Notes: generated by a model from the sequence alone, not told the origin. A stretch of DNA of 64,000 nucleotides from Oscillospiraceae bacterium (GCA_022650485.1 JALCPP010000006.1:124001-188000); one strand, 5' to 3'; counted from the first letter of the stretch, positions 33,716 to 42,065 are shown. Numbers and translations are program-made.

Positions 33716-34852
33716 CTAAAGCGGGCGGTGGGTCAGGGTTGCAAGCCCTTCGCGCAGCGCGCCGGCAAAGACGTCGATTTCCTCCTTTGTATTGTAGCGG
33801 GAAAAGCTCAGCCGCAAAGCGGAAGCAATGCGTTCCCGCGGCAGCCGCATCGCGGCGAGCACATGGCTTTCACGGCCATGGGAGCAGGCCGAACCGGAAG
33901 ACACATAGATGCCCCGTTCAGACAAAAAGTGGAGCATGGTTTCCGCGCGCACGCCCGGAACCGAAAAATTCAAAATATAGGGCAGTGCCTCCGGCGCGGA
34001 ATTAAACACAATTCCATCTGTTTTTTGAAGCGTTTCACGGCAATAGGCATTCAGCTCACCCAGTTTTTTCAGTTCTGACCGAGCTTCCGGTAAAACCTTT
34101 ACCGCCGCGCCGAATCCGGCAATCAGCGGCATGCTTTCCGTTCCCGGGCGCAGATTTTTTTCCTGCCCGCCGCCGAATACGTGCGGCTCCAGGTGAACGC
34201 CGCGGCGGACAAACAAAGCGCCGCTCCCCTTAGGCCCGTGAATTTTATGGGCGCTCATGCTCATCAGGTCAATTCCTGACCTTTTGGGGTTCAGCGGCAG
34301 TTTGCCAAACGCCTGCACCGCGTCCACATGAATCAGCGCCGGCGCGCCCGCGGCACGCACGGCCTGCGCGGCCGCTTCCACCGGCAGGATGCTGCCGACT
34401 TCATTGTTCACGCACATCAGGCTGACTAAAACGGTCTTTTCATCCACTGCCTGACAGATCTGCTGTTCCGTAATGCGCCCCAGCGAATCCGGCTGCAGGT
34501 AAGTGATTTCGTAGCCCTCCTGCTCCAGCTTCTTCATCACGTTTAAAACGGAAGGATGCTCGATCTGTGTTGTTACAATATGATTCCCGCGGCGGCGCTG
34601 CGCATACGCCGCGCCGAACAGCGCAATATTATTGCTTTCCGTTCCGCCGGAAGTAAAATAGATTTCCTCTTTTTCCGCGACGAGCCGGGCGGCAACCGCC
34701 GCGCGGGCCTCATTCATCGCGCGTTCGGCGCGAAAGCCCAGCAGATGCAGCGACGACGGATTTCCGTAATTTTCCGTCATCGTTTCCATCACTTTTTCGG
34801 CCGCCTCGCGGCAGACGCGGGTCGTGGAGGAATTGTCAAAATAAATCTCGCT
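33716..34852 (-). CDS. Cysteine desulfurase (NifS/IscS family, ThiI partner)
   Basis: A 378-residue PLP enzyme that takes sulfur from cysteine as a persulfide. It starts with the typical IYFDNSSTTRV, has ESNNIALFGAA, the PLP lysine in MSAHKIHGPKGSG, and the catalytic cysteine loop SSGSACS (about 325). The neighbour is thiI and no IscU-like scaffold is present, so tRNA thiolation or thiamine sulfur supply is the likely role (NifZ-type desulfurase). The start is a TTG with TGGAGG nine bases upstream; longer in-frame starts are ruled out because the promoter -10 lies at 34894-34889, inside the longer reading frame. Confidence 0.95.
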   Translation of the reverse strand, partial: SEIYFDNSSTTRVCREAAEKVMETMTENYGNPSSLHLLGFRAERAMNEARAAVAARLVAEKEEIYFTSGGTESNNIALFGAAYAQRRRGNHIVTTQIEHPSVLNVMKKLEQEGYEITYLQPDSLGRITEQQICQAVDEKTVLVSLMCVNNEVGSILPVEAAAQAVRAAGAPALIHVDAVQAFGKLPLNPKRSGIDLMSMSAHKIHGPKGSGALFVRRGVHLEPHVFGGGQEKNLRPGTESMPLIAGFGAAVKVLPEARSELKKLGELNAYCRETLQKTDGIVFNSAPEALPYILNFSVPGVRAETMLHFLSERGIYVSSGSACSHGRESHVLAAMRLPRERIASALRLSFSRYNTKEEIDVFAGALREGLATLTHRPL

Positions 34853-34888
34853 CAAATACAGGGACCTCCATCCAGTCATTTCTTCCTC

Positions 34889-34917
34889 ATTATACACCCT
34901 GACCGCTTTTCGGGCAA
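34889..34917 (-). promoter_or_regulatory. Sigma-A promoter of the iscS-thiI-cinA operon
   Basis: Minus strand: TTGCCC (34917-34912), 17-bp spacer, TATAAT (34894-34889), 37 bases before the TTG start. Confidence 0.75.
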
Positions 34918-35041
34918 CGGTTTCCTGCCGCCGCGGCGAGGGCACAGAACGGCTGACCGCCCCGTAAAAACAAGGATGATCCCATTCTGCAAAATCGCCT
35001 GTAATTTTTCAAAAAATATGCCATTTTTTATTGATAAAATA

Positions 35042-35070
35042 TTGACAAATTGGCTCTTCACAGTTATCAT
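35042..35070 (+). promoter_or_regulatory. Sigma-A promoter of the peptide ABC operon
   Basis: Perfect TTGACA, 17-bp spacer, TATCAT. Confidence 0.78.
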
Positions 35071-35122
35071 AGTAACAAAATGACGGAGTAATCCGGCGGT
35101 GTTACGAAGAAGGAGAAAAAAA

Positions 35123-35242
35123 GTGCGCAACAGGATTGCGCGCAAAATGGCGCTCCTCCGTCCCGCGGGATTTTCCGGATATGGTTACGGCACATCGGTT
35201 TTTCCTGTCTTTTTTCTTACATTTTGTTTTGTTTTGCCATAA
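35123..35242 (+). CDS. Possible 39-residue leader peptide ahead of the ABC operon
   Basis: A GTG-started frame with AGAAGGAG about eight bases upstream, beginning about 46 bases after the predicted transcription start. The product starts MRNRIARKMALLRPAG, continues with FSGYGYG, and ends in a hydrophobic segment (TSVFPVFFLTFCFVLP). A basic first half plus hydrophobic end fits a small membrane peptide; the place between promoter and a hairpin-T-run fits an attenuation leader. No run of one amino acid stands out. I do not recognise it; it may also be chance. Confidence 0.4.
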   Translation: MRNRIARKMALLRPAGFSGYGYGTSVFPVFFLTFCFVLP

Positions 35243-35296
35243 ATACTACCGCAGTCCGGGTTAATTGCGCAGCTCTCAGCGGATTTCGCCGTGTCC

Positions 35297-35333
35297 GCCC
35301 AGGGCGTATGCGCCCGGAGTGTGGTTTTTTTTA
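35297..35333 (+). promoter_or_regulatory. Hairpin plus T-run in the ABC operon leader (possible attenuator)
   Basis: GGGCG-TATG-CGCCC, extended by CC/GG with one bulge, followed after nine bases by eight T. The gap before the T-run is longer than in a good terminator, so termination is uncertain. Confidence 0.35.
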
Positions 35334-35490
35334 TGCTGTGGGGAAAGATAAGGACCGGACTTCCGCTGAAATGCGCCGCGGATCTTAGGGATCGAAAAAA
35401 GGTAAAATCCGCAGGGATTTCAAAACGGAAGCATGTTCCGCCATTTTTCGTAAAAGATTTGAATGCACTCAATTTGATAAGGAGAAAGTT

Positions 35491-37014
35491 ATGAAAAAGA
35501 ATTTGATCCGAACGATTGCATCCACCGTGCTGGCAGCTCTTCTGCTGTCCTTTACGGCCTGCGCATCCGGCGGAGATTCCTCTTCGTCCTCCCAGACTGC
35601 GGGCGACGAATTCGTTTTTGGCATGCAGACCCAGCCGGATCACCTGGACCCGTTCCTCGCCGCGACGGCCGACACACGCAACATTTTGTTTAATCTGTTC
35701 GAAGGACTTGTCAAACCGGACAAAGACGGCAACCTGAACCCCGCCGTTGCGGAAAGCTACACCATGTCCGACGATGCGACAAGCTATACCTTTAAAATCC
35801 GCAAAGGGATTAAGTTCCACAACGGGAAAGAAGTCACCGCGGAAGACGTAAAGTACTCGCTCGACACCGCCGCCGGCCTTTCCGGCGGGGAACTTCTGGT
35901 CAAAGACCTGGCAAACATCAAATCGGTTCAAATTGACGACGCGTCAACTGTGACGCTCAACTTGAAACAGGCCGATTATGAGTTCCTGCCCTATCTGACC
36001 AGCGCGATTATCCCGAAAGACTATACGGAACAGGACCAAAAGCCCATCGGGACAGGGCCGTTCGCCTTTGAATCCTACACTCCGCAGCAGTCCCTGGTTC
36101 TGAAAAAGAACGCGGATTACTGGCAGAAAGACCTGCCGAAGCTTGACCGCGTTACGTTTAAGCTGGAAACCGACTCCAACGCCCTTTTAATGGATCTGCA
36201 GGGCGGCAGCATCGACGGCGCCAGCATTGCCAACAACGTCGCCTCTCAGGTGGGCAGCGGCTTCCAGATCATCCAGTCCAATTCCAACGCGGTCCAGCTG
36301 CTCGCCCTGAACAACGCAAAAAAGCCGTTTGACAATGCCAAGGTGCGCCAGGCCATCAGCTACGCGATCAATCCGGATGAGATCATCAGCACCGTAAACG
36401 ACGGCAAGGCGGTTCGCTGCGGCACACCGGTCATTCCAGGGCTGAAAAAATATTTTAATTCGAGCCTGACAAACGCTTATGACCAAAACACGGAAAAAGC
36501 AAAGCAGCTTCTTTCCGAAGCCGGCTACGCGGACGGCTTTACCATGAAGATCACCGTTCCTTCCAATTATACCGTTCATGTAGACACCGCCCAGGTAATT
36601 ATCAGCCAGCTGAAAAAGGCGGGCATCACGGCGGAAATGAAGCAGGTGGATTTCGCCACCTGGCTCAGCGAGGCCTACACACAGCGCAATTACGAAGCGA
36701 CCGTCATCTCGGTCGACGGCACAACGCTCTCACCGCGCAGCTATCTCAGCCGCTATGTTTCCGACGCTTCCAACAACTTTGTCAACTATAAAAACACGGA
36801 ATTTGATTCTGTTTATAAGCAGGCGGAAAACGAATCGGCAGAGGACAAGCGTGTGGAACTTTACAATCAGGCGCAGGAAATCCTGTCGAAAGACGCGGCA
36901 AGCGTCTATATTCAGGATATTGCCAACGTGAACGTGCTCAAAGACGGCTTTGCCGGCCTGACCCCCTATCCGCTTCACGTGTTCGACGCTTCCGTTATTT
37001 ACCGCACCAAATAA
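35491..37014 (+). CDS. ABC transporter substrate-binding lipoprotein, family 5 (peptide/nickel type)
   Basis: A 507-residue lipoprotein of the SBP_bac_5 (OppA/DppA/NikA) family. The signal ends in FTAC with Cys24 as the lipid anchor, then a Ser/Gly linker. The family signature lies at about 70-105 (VAESYTMSDDATSYTFKIRKG region, core SYTFKIRKGIKFHNG), with GTGPFAFESY and a late DAASVYIQD stretch. It should bind short peptides, or a metal chelate or other small ligand, outside the membrane and pass it to the two permeases that follow. AAGGAG lies six bases before the ATG. The upstream leader of about 415 nt suggests regulated expression. Confidence 0.93.
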   Translation: MKKNLIRTIASTVLAALLLSFTACASGGDSSSSSQTAGDEFVFGMQTQPDHLDPFLAATADTRNILFNLFEGLVKPDKDGNLNPAVAESYTMSDDATSYTFKIRKGIKFHNGKEVTAEDVKYSLDTAAGLSGGELLVKDLANIKSVQIDDASTVTLNLKQADYEFLPYLTSAIIPKDYTEQDQKPIGTGPFAFESYTPQQSLVLKKNADYWQKDLPKLDRVTFKLETDSNALLMDLQGGSIDGASIANNVASQVGSGFQIIQSNSNAVQLLALNNAKKPFDNAKVRQAISYAINPDEIISTVNDGKAVRCGTPVIPGLKKYFNSSLTNAYDQNTEKAKQLLSEAGYADGFTMKITVPSNYTVHVDTAQVIISQLKKAGITAEMKQVDFATWLSEAYTQRNYEATVISVDGTTLSPRSYLSRYVSDASNNFVNYKNTEFDSVYKQAENESAEDKRVELYNQAQEILSKDAASVYIQDIANVNVLKDGFAGLTPYPLHVFDASVIYRTK

Positions 37015-37124
37015 GCACAAATCTCATTGCAGAAGAAACAGACCGCGGCGGAAAGGCAAGACCCGCTTCACTTTGCGCGGCTCCGCCGGCGGTCTGAATG
37101 CTTTTTACAGGAAGACAGGTACCC

Positions 37125-38072
37125 ATGATGAAGTTTTACCTGAAAAAACTGCTGACACTGCTCTTTACCATGCTTTTAGTTTCCGTGATGGCTTTCGCCG
37201 CGTTTAACCTGATCCCGGGCGACCCGGCGCAGCTGATTCTCGGCACACAGGCCACCCCGGAAGCGGTGGCCGACCTGCACCAGAAACTGGGGCTCGACAG
37301 AAGCATGCCGGAACGTTATGCCGGCTGGCTCTGGAGCCTTTTCCACGGCGACCTGGGCACCTCGCTCCAGTATTCCTGCCCGGTTTCAGCCCTCATCGGC
37401 AGCCGGCTGCCGGTCACGGCAGCACTGGCGCTTCTGGCACTTCTGATGATCTTTACGGTCTCCGTTCCCATCGGCGTGGTCACGGCGCAGAAACGCGGCA
37501 CCGTTCTGGGCCGGCTGCTGGATTCCGTCACCATGCTGAACATCTCGATGCCGGGCTTTTTCCTAGGTATCCTGTTCATTTGGGTGTTCGGTCTGGTTCT
37601 CCATTTGTTTTCCCCCGGCGGATATGTATCCTGGGAAGATAACCCCGCCGGATTTTTTCACTACATGATTTTCCCCGCTCTGGCCGTTGCACTGCCGAAC
37701 ATCGCGGTTGCCTCCAAATTTCTGCGGTCCGCGCTGGTGGAAGAAGCGCAGTCCGACTATGTGCGCACCGCAGTCAGCAAAGGACTGCCAAAACATATCG
37801 TTTTATACCGCCATATGCTGAAAAACGCGCTGATTCCCTTTTTGACGCTTGCCGGGATGATGGTCGGGGAAATCTTTTCCGGCAGTATTCTGATTGAGCA
37901 GGTCTTTGGGATTCCCGGCGTCGGGCGGCTTTTAATCACATCCATTTTGTCACGCGATTTTCCTCTGCTGGAATCTCTCGTCGTATACATCGCGTTTCTG
38001 GTCGTGCTGGCAAACTTTGCGGCGGATCTGCTGCTGCAGGCCGCCGATCCGCGCATTCGGGTGAAGCCATGA
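37125..38072 (+). CDS. ABC transporter permease, DppB/OppB/NikB type
   Basis: A 315-residue inner-membrane permease with six transmembrane segments. It has the family's N-terminal block (MAFAAFNLIPGDPAQLILG, core NLIPGDPAQLILG), the EAA loop that contacts the ATPase (YVRTAVSKGLPKHIVLYRHMLKNAL, core RTAVSKGLPKHIVLYRH) and the C-terminal FGIPGVGRLL. It forms half of the membrane channel with the next gene. The start is chosen at the double ATG after AGG; an ATG nine codons upstream has no ribosome site. Its last four bases overlap the next start. Confidence 0.93.
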   Translation: MMKFYLKKLLTLLFTMLLVSVMAFAAFNLIPGDPAQLILGTQATPEAVADLHQKLGLDRSMPERYAGWLWSLFHGDLGTSLQYSCPVSALIGSRLPVTAALALLALLMIFTVSVPIGVVTAQKRGTVLGRLLDSVTMLNISMPGFFLGILFIWVFGLVLHLFSPGGYVSWEDNPAGFFHYMIFPALAVALPNIAVASKFLRSALVEEAQSDYVRTAVSKGLPKHIVLYRHMLKNALIPFLTLAGMMVGEIFSGSILIEQVFGIPGVGRLLITSILSRDFPLLESLVVYIAFLVVLANFAADLLLQAADPRIRVKP

Positions 38073-38863
38073 AACATGACAACCGGTTTTCCTATCATTT
38101 CGGCGCCATTCTGATCGGTCTGATCTGTGCCGCCGCTCTCATCAGCATTTTTTACACCCCGTATGACCCCTATGCCATGCAATCGACACAGCGTTTTCTT
38201 CCCCCTTCGGCCCAGCACTGGTTTGGGACCGACAACTTCGGCAGGGACAACTTCTCCCGCGCGGTCACAGGCGCACGGTATTCCCTGCTGGTCGCCTCCG
38301 TCACCGTGGGGCTCAGCGGTTTCTGCGGCATTATTTTAGGTCTTTTGTCCGGTTACACGGGCGGAATTGTGGACGAAATTATTCTGCGCCTGACGGACGC
38401 GCTGTCCTCTTTTCCCGCCGTACTGACGGCTTTGGTGGCCGTCACCGTATTCAGCGGTGGAAAATTTGCCATTATCCCCGCGCTGTCCCTCGCGTTTTTG
38501 CCAAGCTTTATCCGGCTGACCCGCAGCGGGACCATGCGGCTGAAAACCCGGGGCTTTATTCAGGCGGCTTACGTTTCCGGTGCTTCGCGGGCAAGAATCA
38601 TGTTCCGGCATCTTCTGCCAAACCTGCTTCCCACGCTGATTCCGGCGGTCGTCATCGGGCTTTCCAACGCCATTCTGGCGGAATCCGGCATGAGCTACCT
38701 TGGTCTTGGCATTCAGCCGCCGACCCCCAGCTGGGGCCGCATGCTGTTTGAAGGGCAGTCTTATCTGTTTCAAGCCCCGTGGGAGTCCCTTTCCGCCGGT
38801 CTGATGATGATCATTACGGTACTGGGATTTCACGCGCTGGGCGAAAATCTGGAGCATAGCTAG
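38069..38863 (+). CDS. ABC transporter permease, DppC/OppC/NikC type
   Basis: A 264-residue permease with six membrane segments. It shows the QHWFGTDNFGRDNFSR block, LRLTDALSSFPAVL, the EAA loop (QAAYVSGASRARIMFRHLLPN, core AAYVSGASRARIMFRHLLPN) and SYLGLGIQPPTPSWG, all typical of the C subunit. The end (LGENLEHS) is several residues shorter than the usual LGDGLRDALDPR. A terminator follows directly, and no OppD/OppF-type ATPase genes come after it, so the importer must borrow ATPases from elsewhere. ATGA overlap with the preceding permease. Confidence 0.92.
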   Translation: MKHDNRFSYHFGAILIGLICAAALISIFYTPYDPYAMQSTQRFLPPSAQHWFGTDNFGRDNFSRAVTGARYSLLVASVTVGLSGFCGIILGLLSGYTGGIVDEIILRLTDALSSFPAVLTALVAVTVFSGGKFAIIPALSLAFLPSFIRLTRSGTMRLKTRGFIQAAYVSGASRARIMFRHLLPNLLPTLIPAVVIGLSNAILAESGMSYLGLGIQPPTPSWGRMLFEGQSYLFQAPWESLSAGLMMIITVLGFHALGENLEHS

Positions 38864-38905
38864 CAACTCCTTCCACCGCATTCCACCCCACCCGCAGCAC
38901 AATCG

Positions 38906-38957
38906 AAAACGCCGATATTCCCTTTCTAAAATCCGGGAATATCGGCGTTTTATTTTT
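38906..38957. terminator. Bidirectional terminator between the ABC operon and pstSCA
   Basis: 17-bp stem AAAACGCCGATATTCCC/GGGAATATCGGCGTTTT with T-runs on both strands; it ends both convergent operons. Confidence 0.92.
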
Positions 38958-38962
38958 TGCGG

Positions 38963-39850
38963 CTAATCCCTGCTGCCGGTCATTTTGCGGTCCAGCCGGT
39001 GACCGATCATTCGGGCTCCCACGCTGAACACAAACACCATTAAAATCAGCACCGCGGCGGACATATCCGCCACCTGCGCCGCGTTCGGCGCGACCGCTTC
39101 CGTGCGGGAAGCCCAAATCTGCAGGGCAAGCGTTTCACCGGGTCGGAACGGATTAAGCGGACAGACAGGGGAAGTGAGCTTCCACCAGCGCGACCAGTTG
39201 ATGTCCGTGCTCATGCCCGCCGTGTACAACAGCGCGGCTGCCTCGCCGAAGCCGCGCCCCGCCGCCAGAATCACCCCCGTAATGATGCGCGGCACACAGC
39301 CGGGAAGCATCACGCGAAGAATCGTCTGCCGGTGCGTTGCGCCCAAACCGAAACTGCCTTCCTTCCAGTTCTTCGGAATCGCGCGGAGCGCGTCCTCCGT
39401 CGTCGTGGTAATCAGCGGCAGGCTCAAAATAGAAACCGCCAGCGCACCCGCCATTAAATTCCATTTTCCATGGACCGCCACAACAAAGACCAGGTAGCCG
39501 AACAGACCCACTACAATGGAAGGAAGCGAAGAAAGTGTTTCAATACAAGTGCGCAAAAAGCCGGTGAACTTGTTTTCTTTTGCATATTCCGCCATGTAAA
39601 TACCAGCGGCCACACCGATCGGCACACTGATAAGCAGCGCTAAAAAGACCAGATAAACCGTATTGAAAAATTGATTTCCGATTCCTTCGGTGTTAAACGC
39701 CAGAATTGACGCGTCGAATTCCGCGGCACCCTTCCCCAAAATATACAGCGTAAAAGCCGCCAGCAATAAAAGGAAAAAGCCCGCTACTGCGTACAGAGCC
39801 ACAGTCATGATGCGATCCGTCAGAATCGCGTTGCGATGTCTTCGACTCAT
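38963..39850 (-). CDS. pstA: Phosphate ABC transporter permease PstA
   Basis: A 295-residue permease with six membrane segments, second channel subunit of the high-affinity phosphate importer. It has PIGVAAGIYMAEYA, the ETLSSLPSIVVGLFGYLVFV block (core LSSLPSIVVGLFGYLV), the EAA loop SFGLGATHRQTILRVMLP and FGEAAALLYTAG, all diagnostic. The start is the ATG overlapping the pstC stop by four bases (ATGA), which gives MSRRHRN; the 29 upstream in-frame codons run into pstC and are discarded. pstB and phoU, which normally follow, are absent: a terminator comes right after the stop. Confidence 0.95.
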   Translation of the reverse strand: MSRRHRNAILTDRIMTVALYAVAGFFLLLLAAFTLYILGKGAAEFDASILAFNTEGIGNQFFNTVYLVFLALLISVPIGVAAGIYMAEYAKENKFTGFLRTCIETLSSLPSIVVGLFGYLVFVVAVHGKWNLMAGALAVSILSLPLITTTTEDALRAIPKNWKEGSFGLGATHRQTILRVMLPGCVPRIITGVILAAGRGFGEAAALLYTAGMSTDINWSRWWKLTSPVCPLNPFRPGETLALQIWASRTEAVAPNAAQVADMSAAVLILMVFVFSVGARMIGHRLDRKMTGSRD

Positions 39851-40731
39851 TTCTCGCGTACCCCCTTGGACGTGATTTTCCGGACAACCAGAATAAACGC
39901 AAACGAAATTAACAGAAGCAGCAGAGCCATGGTCCACAATGCGGTGTTGAATTCGCCGCCCTCCGCCGCGCCGCCCATGTCGGACGCAATGGCGGACGTC
40001 AGATTGTTCGTGGGTGAAAGAATTCCGTCAGGAAACGCCAGCCGCTTACCGATGACCATCGCGACGGCCAGTGCTTCCCCGAACGCGCGGGAAAGTCCAA
40101 GGATAATGCCGGTCAGCACGCCGGGACGCGCCGCCGGAAGCAATACGCGGCGAATCACCTGCCACCGGGTGGAACCCAGCCCATAGGCAGCCTCGCGGTA
40201 CTGCTTCGGGACATTCCGGATGGAATCCGCCGACACGCTCGTAATTGTCGGAAAAATCATGACCGCCAGCACAATGGCACCCGACAGAACGGAGTATCCG
40301 TAAGGCAGATGAAACAGGCGCTGAATAAACGGAACCAATACGGTCAGACCGACCCAGCCGTAAACGACGGAGGGAATTCCAACAAAGATTTCAACCGCGG
40401 GCTGAAGCAGTTTTTCGCTCAGGCGCGGTGAAATAGCAGCCATAAAGATTGCTGCCGCAAGGCTGAACGGCGTTGCAATCAGCAGCGCAAGAAAACAGGT
40501 TGACAGCGAACCGACAATGAAAATCGCTGCACCGACCTGCCCGCCGCCTTGGAAATCATCCGCAGGTTTCCAGTCGGCGGAAAACAGGAATTCCCACACG
40601 GAATGCCCATAATGCGTAAAGGTTCCAAGACCCCTGTAACAGAGAAAAGCGCCGATTGAAAGTGTCAGCAGGATCAGAAATAGCCCGCACGCCATCACCA
40701 GTATGCGCCACGCTGTTTCTTTTTTCTTCAT
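39847..40731 (-). CDS. pstC: Phosphate ABC transporter permease PstC
   Basis: A 294-residue permease with six membrane segments, partner of PstA. Diagnostic pieces are the first-segment LILLTLSIGAFLCYRGLGTF stretch (core LLTLSIGAFLCYRGL), FVGIPSVVYGWVGL, the EAA loop AAYGLGSTRWQVIRRVLLP and SRAFGEALAVAMVIG. The gene follows pstS by 86 bases and overlaps pstA by four bases, so the three are one transcript under PhoP-box control. Confidence 0.95.
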   Translation of the reverse strand: MKKKETAWRILVMACGLFLILLTLSIGAFLCYRGLGTFTHYGHSVWEFLFSADWKPADDFQGGGQVGAAIFIVGSLSTCFLALLIATPFSLAAAIFMAAISPRLSEKLLQPAVEIFVGIPSVVYGWVGLTVLVPFIQRLFHLPYGYSVLSGAIVLAVMIFPTITSVSADSIRNVPKQYREAAYGLGSTRWQVIRRVLLPAARPGVLTGIILGLSRAFGEALAVAMVIGKRLAFPDGILSPTNNLTSAIASDMGGAAEGGEFNTALWTMALLLLLISFAFILVVRKITSKGVREK

Positions 40732-40817
40732 AAGCTGAAAATCCCCCTAAAACAGGCGTAAGACCGTACGGATTTCCTCCGCCGGCCCTGCACCCATCAT
40801 TGATTTTGATCCTTTAA

Positions 40818-41744
40818 TTATCGTTCCACCTGCATTTTAGAAGCAGCGTTATAACCCAGGGATTCCATGATTTTTCCGTAGTCTTCGGACATCATGTAAT
40901 CGATGAATGCTTTCACAGCGCCCTGAGCTTCGCCCTTTGTATACATGTGCTCATAGCCCCAAACCTTGTATTTGCCGCTGTAGGTATTTTCCAAAGTCGG
41001 CTCAACTCCGTCGATCGCCATGGTCTTTACACCCTCAACCTCTTTGGTCAGGTAGGAAAGAGCCACATAACCGATGGCACCTTTATGCTGTGCAACAGTC
41101 TGAAGCAGTGTGCCGGAATCGTCGGTTTCCAAAGACTTGTTCGAAGCTTCTTCTTTGCCGTTCAGAGCAAATTCTTTAAACAGTGCGCGGGTTCCGGAAG
41201 TGGAAGGACGGGTTACCAGCGAAATTGCTTCGTCCGGGCCGCCGACTTCTTTCCAGTTGGTCGTTTTTCCCGTGAAGATATCGATCAGCTGCTCTGTGGT
41301 CAGGCTTTCGACTTTCTCTTTTACATCTGCGCTTACAATCGGAGCCATGGTGACAACACAGACTTTGTGGTCAACCAGACCCTTTGCCTTGTCCTCTGTC
41401 AGCTTGGATGCTGCGTCAACGTCGGAATTACCGATGTCAACCGTGTCATCAGCAACCTGCTTCAGGCCCGTGCCGGAACCGCCGGCATTCAGCGTGATGG
41501 AAACATCAGGATTCAATTTCTTAAATTTATCTGCTGCGTCTTTTGCCAAAGGATACAGTGCCGAAGAACCGGATGCCGTGACACTGCCGCTTACCGATGT
41601 CTTGGAAGATGCGGCTTCTGAAGGAGCTGCCTCGGAAGATTCTGCCTTGGATTCAGCTGTGGAAGAAGCGCCCGATCCGGAAGAGCACGCCGTCCCCATC
41701 ATAAGAAGGACTGCAATCATTAGAATAGACAGGTACTTTTTCAT
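40818..41744 (-). CDS. pstS: Phosphate-binding lipoprotein PstS
   Basis: A 308-residue extracellular binding protein. The signal ends in the lipobox MGTAC (Cys20), followed by a Ser/Ala/Glu-rich linker to about residue 50. The phosphate-binding domain shows GSVTASGSSALYPL, LNAGGSGTGLKQV, DIGNSDVDA and RPSTSGTRALFKEF, the loops that hold phosphate in PstS. It captures inorganic phosphate for PstCA. Length is normal. AAGGAG lies before the ATG. First gene of the operon, behind an unusually clear PhoP-box array. Confidence 0.96.
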   Translation of the reverse strand: MKKYLSILMIAVLLMMGTACSSGSGASSTAESKAESSEAAPSEAASSKTSVSGSVTASGSSALYPLAKDAADKFKKLNPDVSITLNAGGSGTGLKQVADDTVDIGNSDVDAASKLTEDKAKGLVDHKVCVVTMAPIVSADVKEKVESLTTEQLIDIFTGKTTNWKEVGGPDEAISLVTRPSTSGTRALFKEFALNGKEEASNKSLETDDSGTLLQTVAQHKGAIGYVALSYLTKEVEGVKTMAIDGVEPTLENTYSGKYKVWGYEHMYTKGEAQGAVKAFIDYMMSEDYGKIMESLGYNAASKMQVER

Positions 41745-41781
41745 ATACGATCTCCTTATCTGTTTTCTTTATTTTCCTTAC

Positions 41782-41810
41782 GTTATAAAAGCATAAGGCC
41801 TGCGCGTTAA
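41782..41810 (-). promoter_or_regulatory. Promoter of pstSCA
   Basis: Minus strand TATAAC (-10, 41787-41782); the -35 position at 17-bp spacing (41810-41805) reads TTAACG, that is, it coincides with a PhoP hexamer, as in PhoP-activated promoters. Confidence 0.6.
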
Positions 41811-41865
41811 GGTAAGGTTAGGCGCATTTTATCTTCCTGTTAATTTTATGTTAAAAACAGGTTAA
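41805..41865 (-). promoter_or_regulatory. PhoP (Pho) box array upstream of pstS
   Basis: Minus-strand hexamers TTAACC (41865-41860), TTAACA (41854-41849) and TTAACA (41843-41838) stand exactly 11 bp apart; CTAACC (41821-41816) and TTAACG (41810-41805) continue the same 11-bp phase, with one weak position at 41827-41832. This equals the Bacillus PhoP consensus TT(A/T/C)ACA with about 5-bp spacing, on the correct strand. Confidence 0.85.
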
Positions 41866-42065
41866 GCGAATTTCCCCTTTTTTCCGGTTTCTTCGCCGTT
41901 TTGCGCCAAACCAATGCCAGCCTTTCCCTCCTTTCAGTGTTCCCTGCTTCTTCCTTTTTATTTTTGTTTCGCCTTTTTCTTACAAATAACATAGAAACGG
42001 CTTCGGAATACACTTGGTATTCCGAAGCCGTTTTTCACCAGAGCCGCAGTCGCTTTTTGCCCCGA
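41866..42065. other. Intergenic region between the Pho box and the peptidase gene
   Basis: T/C-rich on the plus strand; apart from the hairpin at 41995-42036 I see no frame, promoter or structured element. Confidence 0.5.
41995..42036 (-). terminator. Terminator after the P1-peptidase gene
   Basis: Perfect 16-bp stem AAACGGCTTCGGAATA/TATTCCGAAGCCGTTT about 30 bases past the stop at 42066. The minus-strand T-run is short, the plus-strand one longer. Confidence 0.8.

Larger units (their letters stand above)
34918..35490. other. Long region upstream of the peptide ABC operon
   Basis: About 570 bases between the divergent iscS and ABC operons. It contains a consensus promoter at 35042-35070, a 39-codon frame with a good ribosome site at 35123-35242, a GC hairpin followed by eight T at about 35297-35333, and a further 150 bases without recognisable signals. 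The ABC operon therefore has a leader of about 415 nt. Confidence 0.6.

Noticed and set aside
34853-34945. N-terminal extension of the cysteine desulfurase
   Set aside because: It covers the promoter -10 and -35; the TTG at 34852 gives the family's normal start.
35250-35490. T-box or SAM riboswitch in the ABC operon leader
   Set aside because: I could not find the T-box sequence, specifier-loop layout or SAM aptamer core.
35291-35494. 67-codon frame just before the ABC binding-protein gene
   Set aside because: GTG start without a ribosome site, it overlaps the hairpin and the true gene start, and its composition is not protein-like.
35185-35931. Minus-strand frame opposite the ABC binding-protein gene
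   Set aside because: Overlaps a certain gene in antisense and has no ribosome site or domain.
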